Source: CAYOVG01 sp964407285 (lineage in GTDB: Bacteria; Desulfobacterota; Syntrophobacteria; Syntrophobacterales; Syntrophobacteraceae). Taken from it: a DNA stretch of 11,687 bases. Under the pieces are notes generated by a model, which saw only the letters and a list, made by a program, of their open reading frames with translations, was not told the origin of the DNA and ran no database searches. Positions 1-7,425 of the stretch are shown one piece after another. A program made the position numbers and the translations under genes. Each line of letters opens with the position of its first letter. Positions within the stretch are counted from its first letter, which is position 1. The DNA is taken from assembly GCA_964407285.1 (NCBI GenBank), contig CAYOVG010000233.1:1-11687 (forward strand), written 5' to 3'.

Positions 1-34
1 CCCTGATTTTATTAGGGATTTTGGCTGTTTCATA

Positions 35-69
35 ATGCTTAACATTAGCAAATTCAACTAGTTAAGCAT
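35..69. repeat. 9-bp perfect inverted repeat near the left edge
   Basis: ATGCTTAAC (35-43) and GTTAAGCAT (61-69) are perfect inverted repeats separated by 17 bp of AT-rich sequence. They lie about 90 bp upstream of the first gene. They could be an operator, a weak hairpin or an element end. The outer heptamers happen to fit the RYYYAAC/GTTRRRY form of integron attC core sites, but the whole structure is much too short for one. No function can be assigned. Confidence 0.4.
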
Positions 70-158
70 CCATATGCGGAATGTCGGATAACATCACCAA
101 CAAGATCGGTTAAGAACTATATACTACTCTTGATCGTTTCGTGGAGGACGATAAGGCT

Positions 159-683
159 ATGTATGAGTATCCGATCATGCTCAAGGGGATCAAACACGCC
201 TGCCATTTTACATATGCCTACCTCGCCGCTAGGTGGACGCTTTTTTTGATCCAGCGCAGCCAGGACAATCCGGAGAAGGCTTTCCTGCTGGGAGGAATCT
301 CTTTGATCCTTGCCTACTCATTCTTTTCCCTTCTTGCTGGCGCTACATACTCGTTTGGATGGCTAATCAGGAGCGAGAAGGGTTTCCTTCGCTCTGTCGG
401 CCCCTATCGGCTCACACGCAAGATACTAAGGTGGGTAATCTGTATTTTTTGGGGGTTTTGGATAGGATTTGCCTTTCTGTGGCAAGTTCCATATACGTTC
501 AAACATGCTTGTTTCACTGGTTTTATCGGATTTTGTTGCATTAAGATAATATTATTTTTTCGTAGTCTGGATGACCTACAATGGGGGGAGCCAATTTCCA
601 TTATTAATCCAACCACCGGCCTGCCACTGATCGGAGGTAAGGGTGGTACGGACACTGCCGGACATCGCTACGGCGAAGAATGA
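159..683 (+). CDS. Unknown multi-pass membrane protein with C-terminal NPTTGLPLIGG motif
   Basis: This 174-residue protein is not recognised as a named family. Three hydrophobic segments are visible: roughly residues 38-65 (LLGGISLILAYSFFSLLAG), 85-107 (VICIFWGFWIGFAFLW) and 115-131 (FTGFIGFCCIKIILFF), so it is probably in the inner membrane. The polar tail carries the compact motif INPTTGLPLIGG, then GGTDTAGHRYG. I recall comparable tails (NPxxGLPM, then GxDxxGNxYG) in small proteobacterial hypothetical proteins, but cannot check that here. The reading frame is also open from a GTG at 141. ATG 159 is preferred because the GGAGG at 143-147 would lie inside the first codons of the longer form; an AAGG also lies just upstream of ATG 159. 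The gene converges on traG, with a MITE-like repeat between them. A role in conjugation is possible from context only. Confidence 0.65.
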   Translation: MYEYPIMLKGIKHACHFTYAYLAARWTLFLIQRSQDNPEKAFLLGGISLILAYSFFSLLAGATYSFGWLIRSEKGFLRSVGPYRLTRKILRWVICIFWGFWIGFAFLWQVPYTFKHACFTGFIGFCCIKIILFFRSLDDLQWGEPISIINPTTGLPLIGGKGGTDTAGHRYGEE

Positions 684-731
684 GTCATCTTTGGGCGAGG
701 CCAAGAACCTTGAAAACCCTGGATTCCCGAT

Positions 732-842
732 GGGTGCAGATCTTTTGGAACGACGGTCCACGCGAGAGGTCGAAAAACGCTAACCCGGCTTGGGCAAAGA
801 ACCACAGCCCTCTTAGGGTGTCGTTCCAAAAGATCTGCACCC
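732..842. mobile_element. 111-bp MITE-like element with 23-24-bp perfect terminal inverted repeats
   Basis: Positions 731-754 and 820-843 are perfect 24-bp inverted repeats; the left one begins TGGGTGCAGATCTTTTGGAA. If the element is taken as 732-842, it is flanked by ATTCCCGAT (723-731) and ACTCCCGAT (843-851). These are 9-bp direct repeats with one mismatch, as expected of a target-site duplication. The roughly 65-bp interior has no coding potential. The family is not assigned; 9-bp duplications are known for several DDE transposase families. It lies between two convergent genes, where its long stem could also help stop transcription from either side. Confidence 0.7.
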
Positions 843-881
843 ACTCCCGATTGCGTGGAAATGGTGGTGTTACTTCTTTTC

Positions 882-3800
882 TTATTCTCTCTTCTGTTGC
901 TGTTTTACGTGTTCCGTAAAAGTAAGCGCCCGATTCTCTTTTTGAGGTTTTGGAGTAGAAAAAACGTTGGCCGCGCTATCTACCATCCCTCCGATCCATC
1001 CCATTACGGTGGATTGTTTTTCTGCTTCCGCCCGATCTTTTACTGCCTGTTGCCATCCTTCCATTGCTCGTTGGCCTCGTCCGATATGCTGCTGTTTATT
1101 TTGTATGGATTCTGGTGGTCTGTAATTAGTTATTAAGTCTTGGGCCTGTTCTTGCAGCTTACCTGGCAACGGCTTCATTTCCTGTGCGGCTGATGTTGCA
1201 TCAGGAGGAGCAGAAGATCCAGAAGATGATATCATCGGATGGTTACCGGCCGCCCTAGACGTACCAGCCCCTCGAGTGTTACCCTGAGACGGTGACACAT
1301 TACTTTCAGAAAAAGTAGATGGAGGCCTTTGCCTCTGTTCCTGATTCAGTATAGAGTGTGGCAAATTCCCTCCGGCTTGCTGAATATTCTCTCTCACCTC
1401 TTCCAGCAAATCATGTCTGGCTGCAATGGTTTGCGCCGTCTGGGCACCGATTTCCGTACCCGTCGACTCAAAAATTTTCGTGGCGGTAGCCGCATCCTCT
1501 CCGGACCGCTGCATCACACTGTTTAAGAACTGGCCGATCCTTCCTCGGTTAGCCATCATATTGCTCGACATTTGTCCACCGCCAACCACCCCAAAGCCTT
1601 CCATCATCCTGCCCCATTGTGCAAAGAAAGCTACCACTTGTTGGTCGGTCATCCTTCCTGCGATTTGGCTGGCCAAATCAACCTCGCTTCCGAGCGAACG
1701 CACTTGTTGCGCTTTATTTTCCACCCGTCCACCCGAACCAGTACCCGTGCTACTCTGCGAGGTTTTCATACTGCTTCCCTGCGTTGCATTTCGCCACTCC
1801 GAACCTGTTGCCTTATGATTCTTATCCTCATTTGCTAGCGAGGTCGATTGCTTGTAGTCCATCCCACCGGTCTCAGTCTTCTTGGTCGTTGTGCTCAGTG
1901 CCGCACTGTGACCATCCTTGCTCATCATTTTGTCTTCCACCGCCTTTCTTTGAGTCTCGGTAGCCCTAACACTTGCATCCACCTGCCCCTGTGCAGCGGC
2001 CTTTACTCCAGGTACTCCGACACTCCCATTTCCACTTCCCTGACCAGATCCTCCACCTCCCGTGCTAGCCCCCGCACTGGCGCTAAGCCCTACTCCAAGC
2101 GCCGCTTGATCTGCATGTTCGAACGAATGACTGATACCAGTTGAGTTTTCCACCGCTCGATTGCCTTGTATTCCCTTATCAGAAAGGATCGAGTGATTCA
2201 CACCGTTTTGTTGCGTAATTACTTCGTTGGATCCACTCCCATCCGTTCTGGTGTGGCCCTCGTTGCCGTAGTACACTTGCATCCATGAACTGCCGGTTGA
2301 AGCACTGCTCACACTCTGTTTGCCACGATCTTTGCTGGCATATTGTGCAGCAGAAACGCTGGTTTGCTGATTCGACTGCATACCCACATTTTTCTGTCCA
2401 GGTTGTTGCATGGTGTAGCCCGGCATCGTTACTTGCGTTTGCCCCTGTATCGACGTCGGATGGGTGGTACTTTCGATTTTTTCCCCAGTCTCCAGCACGC
2501 CCGTTTTTTTCATCATCCCGCCACCGGTCAGCGTATTCGCTAATCCGTCCTGCATCATCCCATCGCGCCCTACCCCGCTGAATCGCACGGATGATGGCCG
2601 GACGGCCATTCCGTGAGGTACACTACTGACGGTACCACTATATTGACTAAAGGTTCCGTCGTGATTGTCTTGCATCGCCGAGGGCACGCCGATCTGCCCA
2701 GTCCCCCACCGAGTGGTCCCGGTAGCGGCGCTGCCGGCGGCAGCGCCGGAGGCCTGCTGAGTGGGCTGGACACCCGCTCGTATCATTCCGAACACACCAG
2801 CGGCACCGACTCCGCCGAAAATCACAACGCCACTGAGCATCGGGACCCAATCAATCAACGACTGGCCGAAGGCCATCGCTTCGGCGACTTTAGCCTTGGC
2901 TTGCAGTAAATTTGCTGCACACATCCCCTGAGAGTTACAGATATTTCCGAGTGTGGATGCGTACCCGGACACGATCGAGTGAATCTGAAAATTGATGATG
3001 CACAGCATCGGGTCCCATAGACTTAACCATGCAAAGATGCTCATGCTGCTGAACAGGATTCTTCCGCTGTAGGCCGAAAATACGATCAAAATCGGCGTCA
3101 ACGCGAGAAAAGCCACCTGCATGAAGGGATACATATGACTGAAGGCCCTGCCGATTTGCTTGCCTCCCAGCGCTCGCCCTGTTTTTTCCCGTTCCTGCGC
3201 CTCCGCAGTTGCCATTGACATAATGAGTGCGCTAGAGCCATTGAGTCTTGCCCACCGGCCCATACTCTTTTTCATCTGGTTGTACATCGCTGCGGTCTGA
3301 AGGACCGCCGATGCCTCTTGGTTTGCTCCGAGAAACAAACCGATCGCACTCCCTGTCGCCGTTTCGACATCGTCGTTTTCCCGTAGTCCGAACACAGCCT
3401 TGAGCTGTGTATGCCAATCACTTTTGGCTGAATTTATTTGGGACGATATCTGGTCGTATAGAGTGGAGCATGTCCCACTTGAGGCTTGGCCGCTATCGTC
3501 CAAGACCGGTACCGGCAGGGCTGGGTTTTTGTAGTCGGCGAGCGTGCCCACCAAGTCTGTGGACTTTAATATTTTATTCATTTCCGGGTCGTTGCCCACC
3601 AACATGGGCAACACGCATCCAAGAAAGTACCGATCGATATTTCCTTTAAGTGGCGTATCCGGCAATTCCGAATCCACCGCCGCCAGAAAAGAGTGATGGA
3701 GATAGCCAAAGCCGGCCTTTGAGTATTTGTAGTCGTCGACAGTGGAGAGGGTTGTCTCGAGCGCCTCTGTGAGGGCAATCCCCACGTTTCCCGTAAGCCA

Positions 3801-4157
3801 CAACGGGACGGCCGCAAAGGCGGGCACGTTCGCAACCGCCCCGTCCTGCGTCGCGTCGAGACGGTCGTTGATGGTAATGTCAAACCGAGGCGCGACGAAA
3901 ACCCCGGCCAGAACGGCAGCATAGATGAATGGTTTGACCAAAATACCCAGTTGGCTAATTTCCGATCCAACGTTGTGATGGTCAGGTCCTCCCTGCAAGA
4001 AGTGGCCTCCAACCCCCATCACAAGCATGAGAACGGCCATAGCCAGCATCGGCCCGATCACCGGTCCTCCCAAGCCTTGGTTGACCATACTGGCGATCGC
4101 GCTAAAGACCGATGCCAGCGTTGCCCCGTTGCCATATGCATAGATTGTAAGATCCAT
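882..4157 (-). CDS. traG: TraG, F-type conjugal transfer mating-pair stabilisation protein
   Basis: In F-type systems TraG is an inner-membrane protein. Its N-terminal part is needed for pilus assembly and its large C-terminal part for mating-pair stabilisation and entry exclusion. This copy has 1091 residues; I recall F TraG as about 940. The N-terminal portion (about 1-460) has hydrophobic segments near residues 33-52, 72-89, 345-364, 370-390 and 440-458, the layout of the TraG_N family. After about residue 465 comes a long polar region rich in Gly, Ser, Gln and Thr with few hydrophobic stretches, including a Gly/Ser tract (SASAGASTGGGGSGQGSGN). A more ordered part follows, with RMTDQQVVAFFAQWGRMM and a predicted helical segment. 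The start is ATG 4157 (MDLTIYAYGNG), preceded by AGAGG; the frame is open further back to 4295, but that would overlap traH. It starts 31 bp after the traH stop and is the last gene of the run. Confidence 0.9.
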   Translation of the reverse strand: MDLTIYAYGNGATLASVFSAIASMVNQGLGGPVIGPMLAMAVLMLVMGVGGHFLQGGPDHHNVGSEISQLGILVKPFIYAAVLAGVFVAPRFDITINDRLDATQDGAVANVPAFAAVPLWLTGNVGIALTEALETTLSTVDDYKYSKAGFGYLHHSFLAAVDSELPDTPLKGNIDRYFLGCVLPMLVGNDPEMNKILKSTDLVGTLADYKNPALPVPVLDDSGQASSGTCSTLYDQISSQINSAKSDWHTQLKAVFGLRENDDVETATGSAIGLFLGANQEASAVLQTAAMYNQMKKSMGRWARLNGSSALIMSMATAEAQEREKTGRALGGKQIGRAFSHMYPFMQVAFLALTPILIVFSAYSGRILFSSMSIFAWLSLWDPMLCIINFQIHSIVSGYASTLGNICNSQGMCAANLLQAKAKVAEAMAFGQSLIDWVPMLSGVVIFGGVGAAGVFGMIRAGVQPTQQASGAAAGSAATGTTRWGTGQIGVPSAMQDNHDGTFSQYSGTVSSVPHGMAVRPSSVRFSGVGRDGMMQDGLANTLTGGGMMKKTGVLETGEKIESTTHPTSIQGQTQVTMPGYTMQQPGQKNVGMQSNQQTSVSAAQYASKDRGKQSVSSASTGSSWMQVYYGNEGHTRTDGSGSNEVITQQNGVNHSILSDKGIQGNRAVENSTGISHSFEHADQAALGVGLSASAGASTGGGGSGQGSGNGSVGVPGVKAAAQGQVDASVRATETQRKAVEDKMMSKDGHSAALSTTTKKTETGGMDYKQSTSLANEDKNHKATGSEWRNATQGSSMKTSQSSTGTGSGGRVENKAQQVRSLGSEVDLASQIAGRMTDQQVVAFFAQWGRMMEGFGVVGGGQMSSNMMANRGRIGQFLNSVMQRSGEDAATATKIFESTGTEIGAQTAQTIAARHDLLEEVRENIQQAGGNLPHSILNQEQRQRPPSTFSESNVSPSQGNTRGAGTSRAAGNHPMISSSGSSAPPDATSAAQEMKPLPGKLQEQAQDLITNYRPPESIQNKQQHIGRGQRAMEGWQQAVKDRAEAEKQSTVMGWIGGMVDSAANVFSTPKPQKENRALTFTEHVKQQQKRE

Positions 4158-4188
4158 CCGCCGCCCGCCTCTGCTTTTTTCTGTTTTC

Positions 4189-5562
4189 CTACTGCTTCGT
4201 AACCTGAGGAAAGTCCGAATAGAGATTTGTATAAATTGTGCTGTGCAAGCCCAACATAGCCATTTCCACCTGGAGTTTTTGTCCTTCCTCAGCAATCATT
4301 TGCGCCATCTCGGCCTTGCGATCCAAAATGGCTTTCTGGAAATCTGCCGGTACCGCCAGTTTCTTTGCTCCCAGCCCCGTTCGGACTGCAATGATTGCCT
4401 CATCCAACCACTGGGCGGCCATCTGGACTGCAATGGAACGCGATCCCACCGTCAGGTAATTTCTTAGGCTCTCTTGTATCGCGGGATTTGCAGCTCCCCG
4501 CAACTGCGTAATCACAGAAACCGGCACAGCCCCGATGAACTGCTTCATCGTCTCCGACAGCTCATTTTTGTTCTTTATGTCTTCATAAAGATTATCCACG
4601 TTTCCCATCACTTGGTACAGGAAGGGCTTACTTCTCACCTCTTCTTCCGAGGGACTCAAACAGCTGGAATCACTTCCGCAGTTGTATACGGCATAGCTGC
4701 TCTCCCCGCTCCCGTCCACATCGCCGGTCCCGAATGCCAAAGTCTTTATATCGATTTTAGCCGGCAGATACCTCACCGTACCAGTCTCGGAATTTGACTC
4801 TTTATCAATGATGACGCTGCCCAAGGCACTCATCATCAGTTGCCGCTCCGCGTCCGTCAGCTCCTCTATTTGCTGAAGGGCATGCCAGGTTAGATTACCG
4901 AAGAATTTTTCGCTGGTTGACTCGTCCGAAGCAGTTTTGAGATTATCAAGACATCCTCCGGGACTGCTTGTGCAATCATGGATTGCCCCTATCATGTCAG
5001 TGCTGGCGCCAGTTGACGTGTTATTGGTGCTTGCAGACATACTTAACGTGGTAGCCAGCCGCCCAACGGTGTTATCTGCGATGAACTTTCCCGCGGCACA
5101 CGAATCCGCGGCCATTTTATTTATGAATTCGATTGTTTTTCTCAACGCCGCAATCTCATCACCCACAAGTGGCGTGAGTGCTTTGAGAGCAATGTTGAAA
5201 GCAAACCCGACCGCACTTTGGCCGATGTTTCTGGCCATAGTGATGAATTGATCCTTATTGATAAACGAAAATCCTCCCAAGAATACATCAATGCCGCCGC
5301 AGCCTGCTTTGATGTCCGGGAGCTGGACGCTCATCAAACTGACCTTCTTGTACGGATTGCGAATCCGCAAACTTCCCATGGTGGCGTAGTTTCGCTCCTG
5401 GCCACTGTAGGCGCCGGGAGCAGTCGCGCTTGCAGCATATCCCATATCGTTGAAGATACTTTCCATCGAACTGCTGAGATCGGCTCGTACGACCATGGGA
5501 CACAGAAGAAACTCTATCGAGAATACGATGGCCAATACCTTAAAACAGAATCTGCTTCTCAT
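4189..5562 (-). CDS. traH: TraH, F-type conjugal transfer pilus assembly protein
   Basis: TraH is a periplasmic or outer-membrane-associated protein needed for F-type pilus assembly and for mating-pair formation with TraF, TraU, TraW and TrbI. This copy has 457 residues, the usual family length. A signal peptide occupies residues 1-27, with likely cleavage after VVRA. The signature segment LPDIKAGCGGIDVFLGGFSF at residues 81-100, followed by INKDQF and RNIGQSA, is diagnostic of the family. The predicted mature protein has six cysteines (88, 155, 197, 204, 295, 301), enough for three disulfides. This fits the CPYC-bearing TraF encoded upstream. ATG 5562 is well supported by GAGAGG seven bases upstream. 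Spacing is 42 bp to the upstream small ORF and 31 bp to traG, consistent with one transcript. Confidence 0.93.
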   Translation of the reverse strand: MRSRFCFKVLAIVFSIEFLLCPMVVRADLSSSMESIFNDMGYAASATAPGAYSGQERNYATMGSLRIRNPYKKVSLMSVQLPDIKAGCGGIDVFLGGFSFINKDQFITMARNIGQSAVGFAFNIALKALTPLVGDEIAALRKTIEFINKMAADSCAAGKFIADNTVGRLATTLSMSASTNNTSTGASTDMIGAIHDCTSSPGGCLDNLKTASDESTSEKFFGNLTWHALQQIEELTDAERQLMMSALGSVIIDKESNSETGTVRYLPAKIDIKTLAFGTGDVDGSGESSYAVYNCGSDSSCLSPSEEEVRSKPFLYQVMGNVDNLYEDIKNKNELSETMKQFIGAVPVSVITQLRGAANPAIQESLRNYLTVGSRSIAVQMAAQWLDEAIIAVRTGLGAKKLAVPADFQKAILDRKAEMAQMIAEEGQKLQVEMAMLGLHSTIYTNLYSDFPQVTKQ

Positions 5563-5604
5563 CAGAATCCTCTCGCAAGGAGACCCAGGACTTAAATTTC
5601 GCAG

Positions 5605-5781
5605 CTAATCGTTCGTGGAGGTGCCAAATAGCAGAGATTTCAAGCTCTCTCCTCGCAACAGGTAAATGACGGCAGCACCTATGCCTAATACCAGTAGTAT
5701 CCACGAGCCTATCGTATTTGCTGTTCCCCTCGATACCCCCAATCTCGATTCAATTTCTACCTCTACTTCGCCTCTCGTCAT
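5605..5781 (-). CDS. Small single-pass membrane protein in the tra operon (58 aa)
   Basis: This is a 58-residue protein of unknown family. An acidic, polar N-terminus (MTRGEVEVEIESRLGVSRGT) is followed by one clear membrane helix (about 21-39, TIGSWILLVLGIGAAVIYLL) and a short basic or polar tail ending FGTSTND. ATG 5781 is chosen because it follows a very strong ribosome-binding site (GGAGGAGAAA). The frame is open to 5826, but that would overlap the traF end. Only 13 bp separate it from the traF stop, and 42 bp from traH. In F, traQ (a membrane chaperone for pilin) and trbB lie between traF and traH, so a small membrane accessory role is conceivable; no sequence similarity to TraQ is visible. 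A lipoprotein is ruled out because it has no cysteine. Confidence 0.72.
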   Translation of the reverse strand: MTRGEVEVEIESRLGVSRGTANTIGSWILLVLGIGAAVIYLLRGESLKSLLFGTSTND

Positions 5782-5794
5782 TTTCTCCTCCTTT

Positions 5795-6745
5795 TTATCG
5801 CCGCCTCTTCCGATACCCGGCTTCAACGACGTTGTCGATCATGCCAGGATCGGTCTCGATCTTGTCCATCCGGTACTGTGCCGGCACGAGATCGAGAGGC
5901 AGGAGCTTTTCCTGATCCGCAACCATGATGAGCCGTTTCACCAGTTCATCTTCGGTCACCAAGCCCACAGCTACTTCCAGGAACAAAGTCTGGCCCCCAG
6001 GGGTAGCTCCGGGCACACAGAAGTAAATCGTGGGATAAGTCGATACCCCAAGGTTTGAACCAATTCCGTTGTCTTTCTTGAAATTTGGAAACTCGGGCAA
6101 AGCCCCTCCATCCGCCGAGACGGCCGATACCTCGATTCCGAATCTGTGTGCAAAATGCTTCAGAATCCTCGCTCCGTCGTGACAATAGGGACAGTCGGAG
6201 CGGTAGAAGAAAAAGAACCCTCCGAGCGTCGCCAGATACTCTATGGCTTTGTTTGCCGCCGCCAACTGCCCGCGGGCCTCGATTTGCGTTCCCAAATTCG
6301 AGTAGGGATGCCGGCGATTGTAATCCAACACCGGATCACTCATCACGACTCGCTGAAAGACTTTTGCAAAGAGTTCGCTGCGGTCCAGCGCCGCATTCTG
6401 TAGTTGCAGGTACTCCCGAACGTTGGCCTCCGAGGGCTCCAGGATGGCTCGGTTTTGAGCCTCTTCGACCATTTCCTGGAACATCTTGGCCCTTTCGGTG
6501 TACGTAGGTTCGTTGGAAACCGGTGCATGCGGCGCAGGCGTTGGGAGGGAAGGCACAATGAGGGGTATCTCGTACTCGAGGACTTCCTCTTCCACTATCG
6601 GGGGTGGTTCTTCGTACCAAAACCAGCCCCGCTCCCGGTCGCCCCAAAACTGTGCGGCATCCATCCCCGTGCAATGCCCGGAATATCCCAGCACCGCTTC
6701 CCAAACCATTACCAAAGCTATACAAAGGAGCGCCCGACGCGACAT
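5795..6745 (-). CDS. traF: TraF, F-type conjugal transfer thioredoxin-fold protein with CPYC site
   Basis: TraF is a periplasmic thioredoxin-fold protein needed for F-type pilus assembly. This copy has 316 residues. It starts with a signal peptide (MSRRALLCIALVMVWEAVLG) and has the early family motif GWFWYEEP at 40-47. A Pro- and Glu-rich linker follows (48-80), then a helical middle part and a C-terminal thioredoxin domain (about 165-285). The domain has GGFFFFYRSDCPYCH, with C185 and C188 as the likely redox pair, and a cis-proline motif STYPT at P238. I recall F TraF as lacking this CXXC pair, so the copy here looks redox-active. Two start codons, GTG 6748 and ATG 6745, are adjacent; ATG is chosen, with GGAGGG nine bases upstream. 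It heads the operon; its stop is 13 bp from the next small gene. Confidence 0.92.
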   Translation of the reverse strand: MSRRALLCIALVMVWEAVLGYSGHCTGMDAAQFWGDRERGWFWYEEPPPIVEEEVLEYEIPLIVPSLPTPAPHAPVSNEPTYTERAKMFQEMVEEAQNRAILEPSEANVREYLQLQNAALDRSELFAKVFQRVVMSDPVLDYNRRHPYSNLGTQIEARGQLAAANKAIEYLATLGGFFFFYRSDCPYCHDGARILKHFAHRFGIEVSAVSADGGALPEFPNFKKDNGIGSNLGVSTYPTIYFCVPGATPGGQTLFLEVAVGLVTEDELVKRLIMVADQEKLLPLDLVPAQYRMDKIETDPGMIDNVVEAGYRKRRR

Positions 6746-6790
6746 CACACACTTCCCTCCGCCACCGAATCACAAAAAAAATTATTCTTC

Positions 6791-6954
6791 AGAGCGTGTT
6801 ATGCACTTTGAAATATCAGAATTCGCAAAGCATCAAGTCCTACGGATATCCTGGACCGCTGGTGAGCCGGATTTTCCCGGTTCGCAGGGGCGCTTTCTAT
6901 TCGTAGTGCTTCGCAGTCATCATCCATAGCTGCCAAAAGTGCATAACACTCTCT
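6791..6954. mobile_element. 164-bp inverted-repeat-bounded element upstream of traF (MITE-like)
   Basis: Positions 6791-6809 (AGAGCGTGTTATGCACTTT) and 6936-6954 are inverted repeats matching at 18 of 19 positions. The 126-bp interior shows no recognisable gene. No target-site duplication is visible just outside the repeats, so insertion cannot be shown; it could instead be the remains of an internally deleted IS. It ends about 46 bp before the traF start codon, so the traF promoter must lie inside it, beyond it, or in the short gap. Confidence 0.5.
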
Positions 6955-7034
6955 CAGATGTTCATACAAAATTTATGAGATGCCGTATTACCGTTTTGGG
7001 ATGAATTTCATAGTTTCGGTGGGTGGTATTAGTC

Positions 7035-7056
7035 CATTTTAAAATGAGTTCATTTT
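7035..7056. promoter_or_regulatory. Overlapping palindromes, operator-like
   Basis: CATTTTAAAATG (7035-7046) is a perfect 12-bp palindrome. It shares its right half with AAAATGA-GT-TCATTTT (7041-7056), another perfect inverted repeat. Together they give three alternating copies of a CATTTT half-site, as expected of an operator bound by two dimers of a regulator. The site lies in the divergent promoter region between traF and the kinase/HD-GYP gene and could control either. AT-rich palindromes can arise by chance, so confidence is low. Confidence 0.35.
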
Positions 7057-7339
7057 CCCTTGTCATGCCACCCATTTGCAACTGTGCTTTTCGGCAGGAT
7101 TTTTTTGAAAACTGAAAAAACTATTTTTCTGTCTTTCCATCTTTTTTTCATCTTCTCCTTAGTCCCGCAGTATGGCTCTGTTCCTAGGTTTGCCGGGTTT
7201 CGATTCCTCAAGTGACCAACTCCGCCGCAAATACCCCAGAATTCCTCGCAAAACGGTAATCGGGCGTTCGTTCTTTCTGCTATTTTTTCCTGGGGGATTT
7301 ATCCCGTAGAAACCGTCCGTTCGTACCCATCATGTCGTA

Positions 7340-7393
7340 CGCGGACGGGCAGTCCGCGCAGGCGCTAAGCTCTGGGTTGCCTGAGCTTACCTG
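7340..7393 (+). promoter_or_regulatory. Two tandem hairpins in the leader of the kinase/HD-GYP gene
   Basis: The first hairpin is CGCGGAC (7340-7346) with GTCCGCG (7352-7358), a perfect 7-bp stem with a 5-base loop. The second starts at the next base: TAAGCTC (7366-7372) pairs with GAGCTTA (7383-7389). It is extended by CAGG (7359-7362) with CCTG (7390-7393) across a 3-base bulge. Both end about 20 bases before the ribosome-binding site (7413-7418). No T-tract follows, so these are not ordinary terminators. The structure does not match the c-di-GMP riboswitch cores I remember. Confidence 0.4.
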
Positions 7394-7425
7394 AGAATCC
7401 CACTTTCGCACGAAGGAGAGTTTCC

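Larger units (their letters stand above)
6746..7425. other. 680-bp intergenic region between divergent traF and kinase/HD-GYP genes
   Basis: No gene can be supported here. The region must hold the promoters of two divergent transcripts, but no convincing -35/-10 pair could be picked for either. It contains an inverted-repeat-bounded element at 6791-6954 just upstream of traF, an operator-like palindrome cluster at 7035-7056, AT-rich poly-T/poly-A stretches at about 7098-7150, and two hairpins at 7340-7393 in front of the kinase gene. Small open frames inside it lack ribosome-binding sites and recognisable products. Confidence 0.7.

Noticed and set aside
35..69. attC-like integron recombination site (GCTTAAC...GTTAAGC)
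   Set aside because: The outer heptamers fit the consensus, but the total length is about 31 bp. Known attC sites are at least about 55 bp with inner L boxes, and no integrase or cassette array is seen.
404..655. Minus-strand open frame opposite the first membrane protein
   Set aside because: It has no ribosome-binding site or recognisable product and is the complement of a better-supported gene.
1426..2909. Several open frames on the plus strand across traG
   Set aside because: They are shadows of the traG reading frame caused by its composition. They lack ribosome-binding sites and have Ser/Pro/Cys-rich translations typical of antisense frames.
4158..4295. 46-residue N-terminal extension of TraG
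   Set aside because: It would overlap traH by over 100 bp, lacks a ribosome-binding site, and the family-like N-terminus begins at ATG 4157.
6336..6773. 145-aa minus-strand frame overlapping traF
   Set aside because: It is out of frame with traF, which has clear family motifs; the translation is Arg/Gly/Pro-rich without domains.
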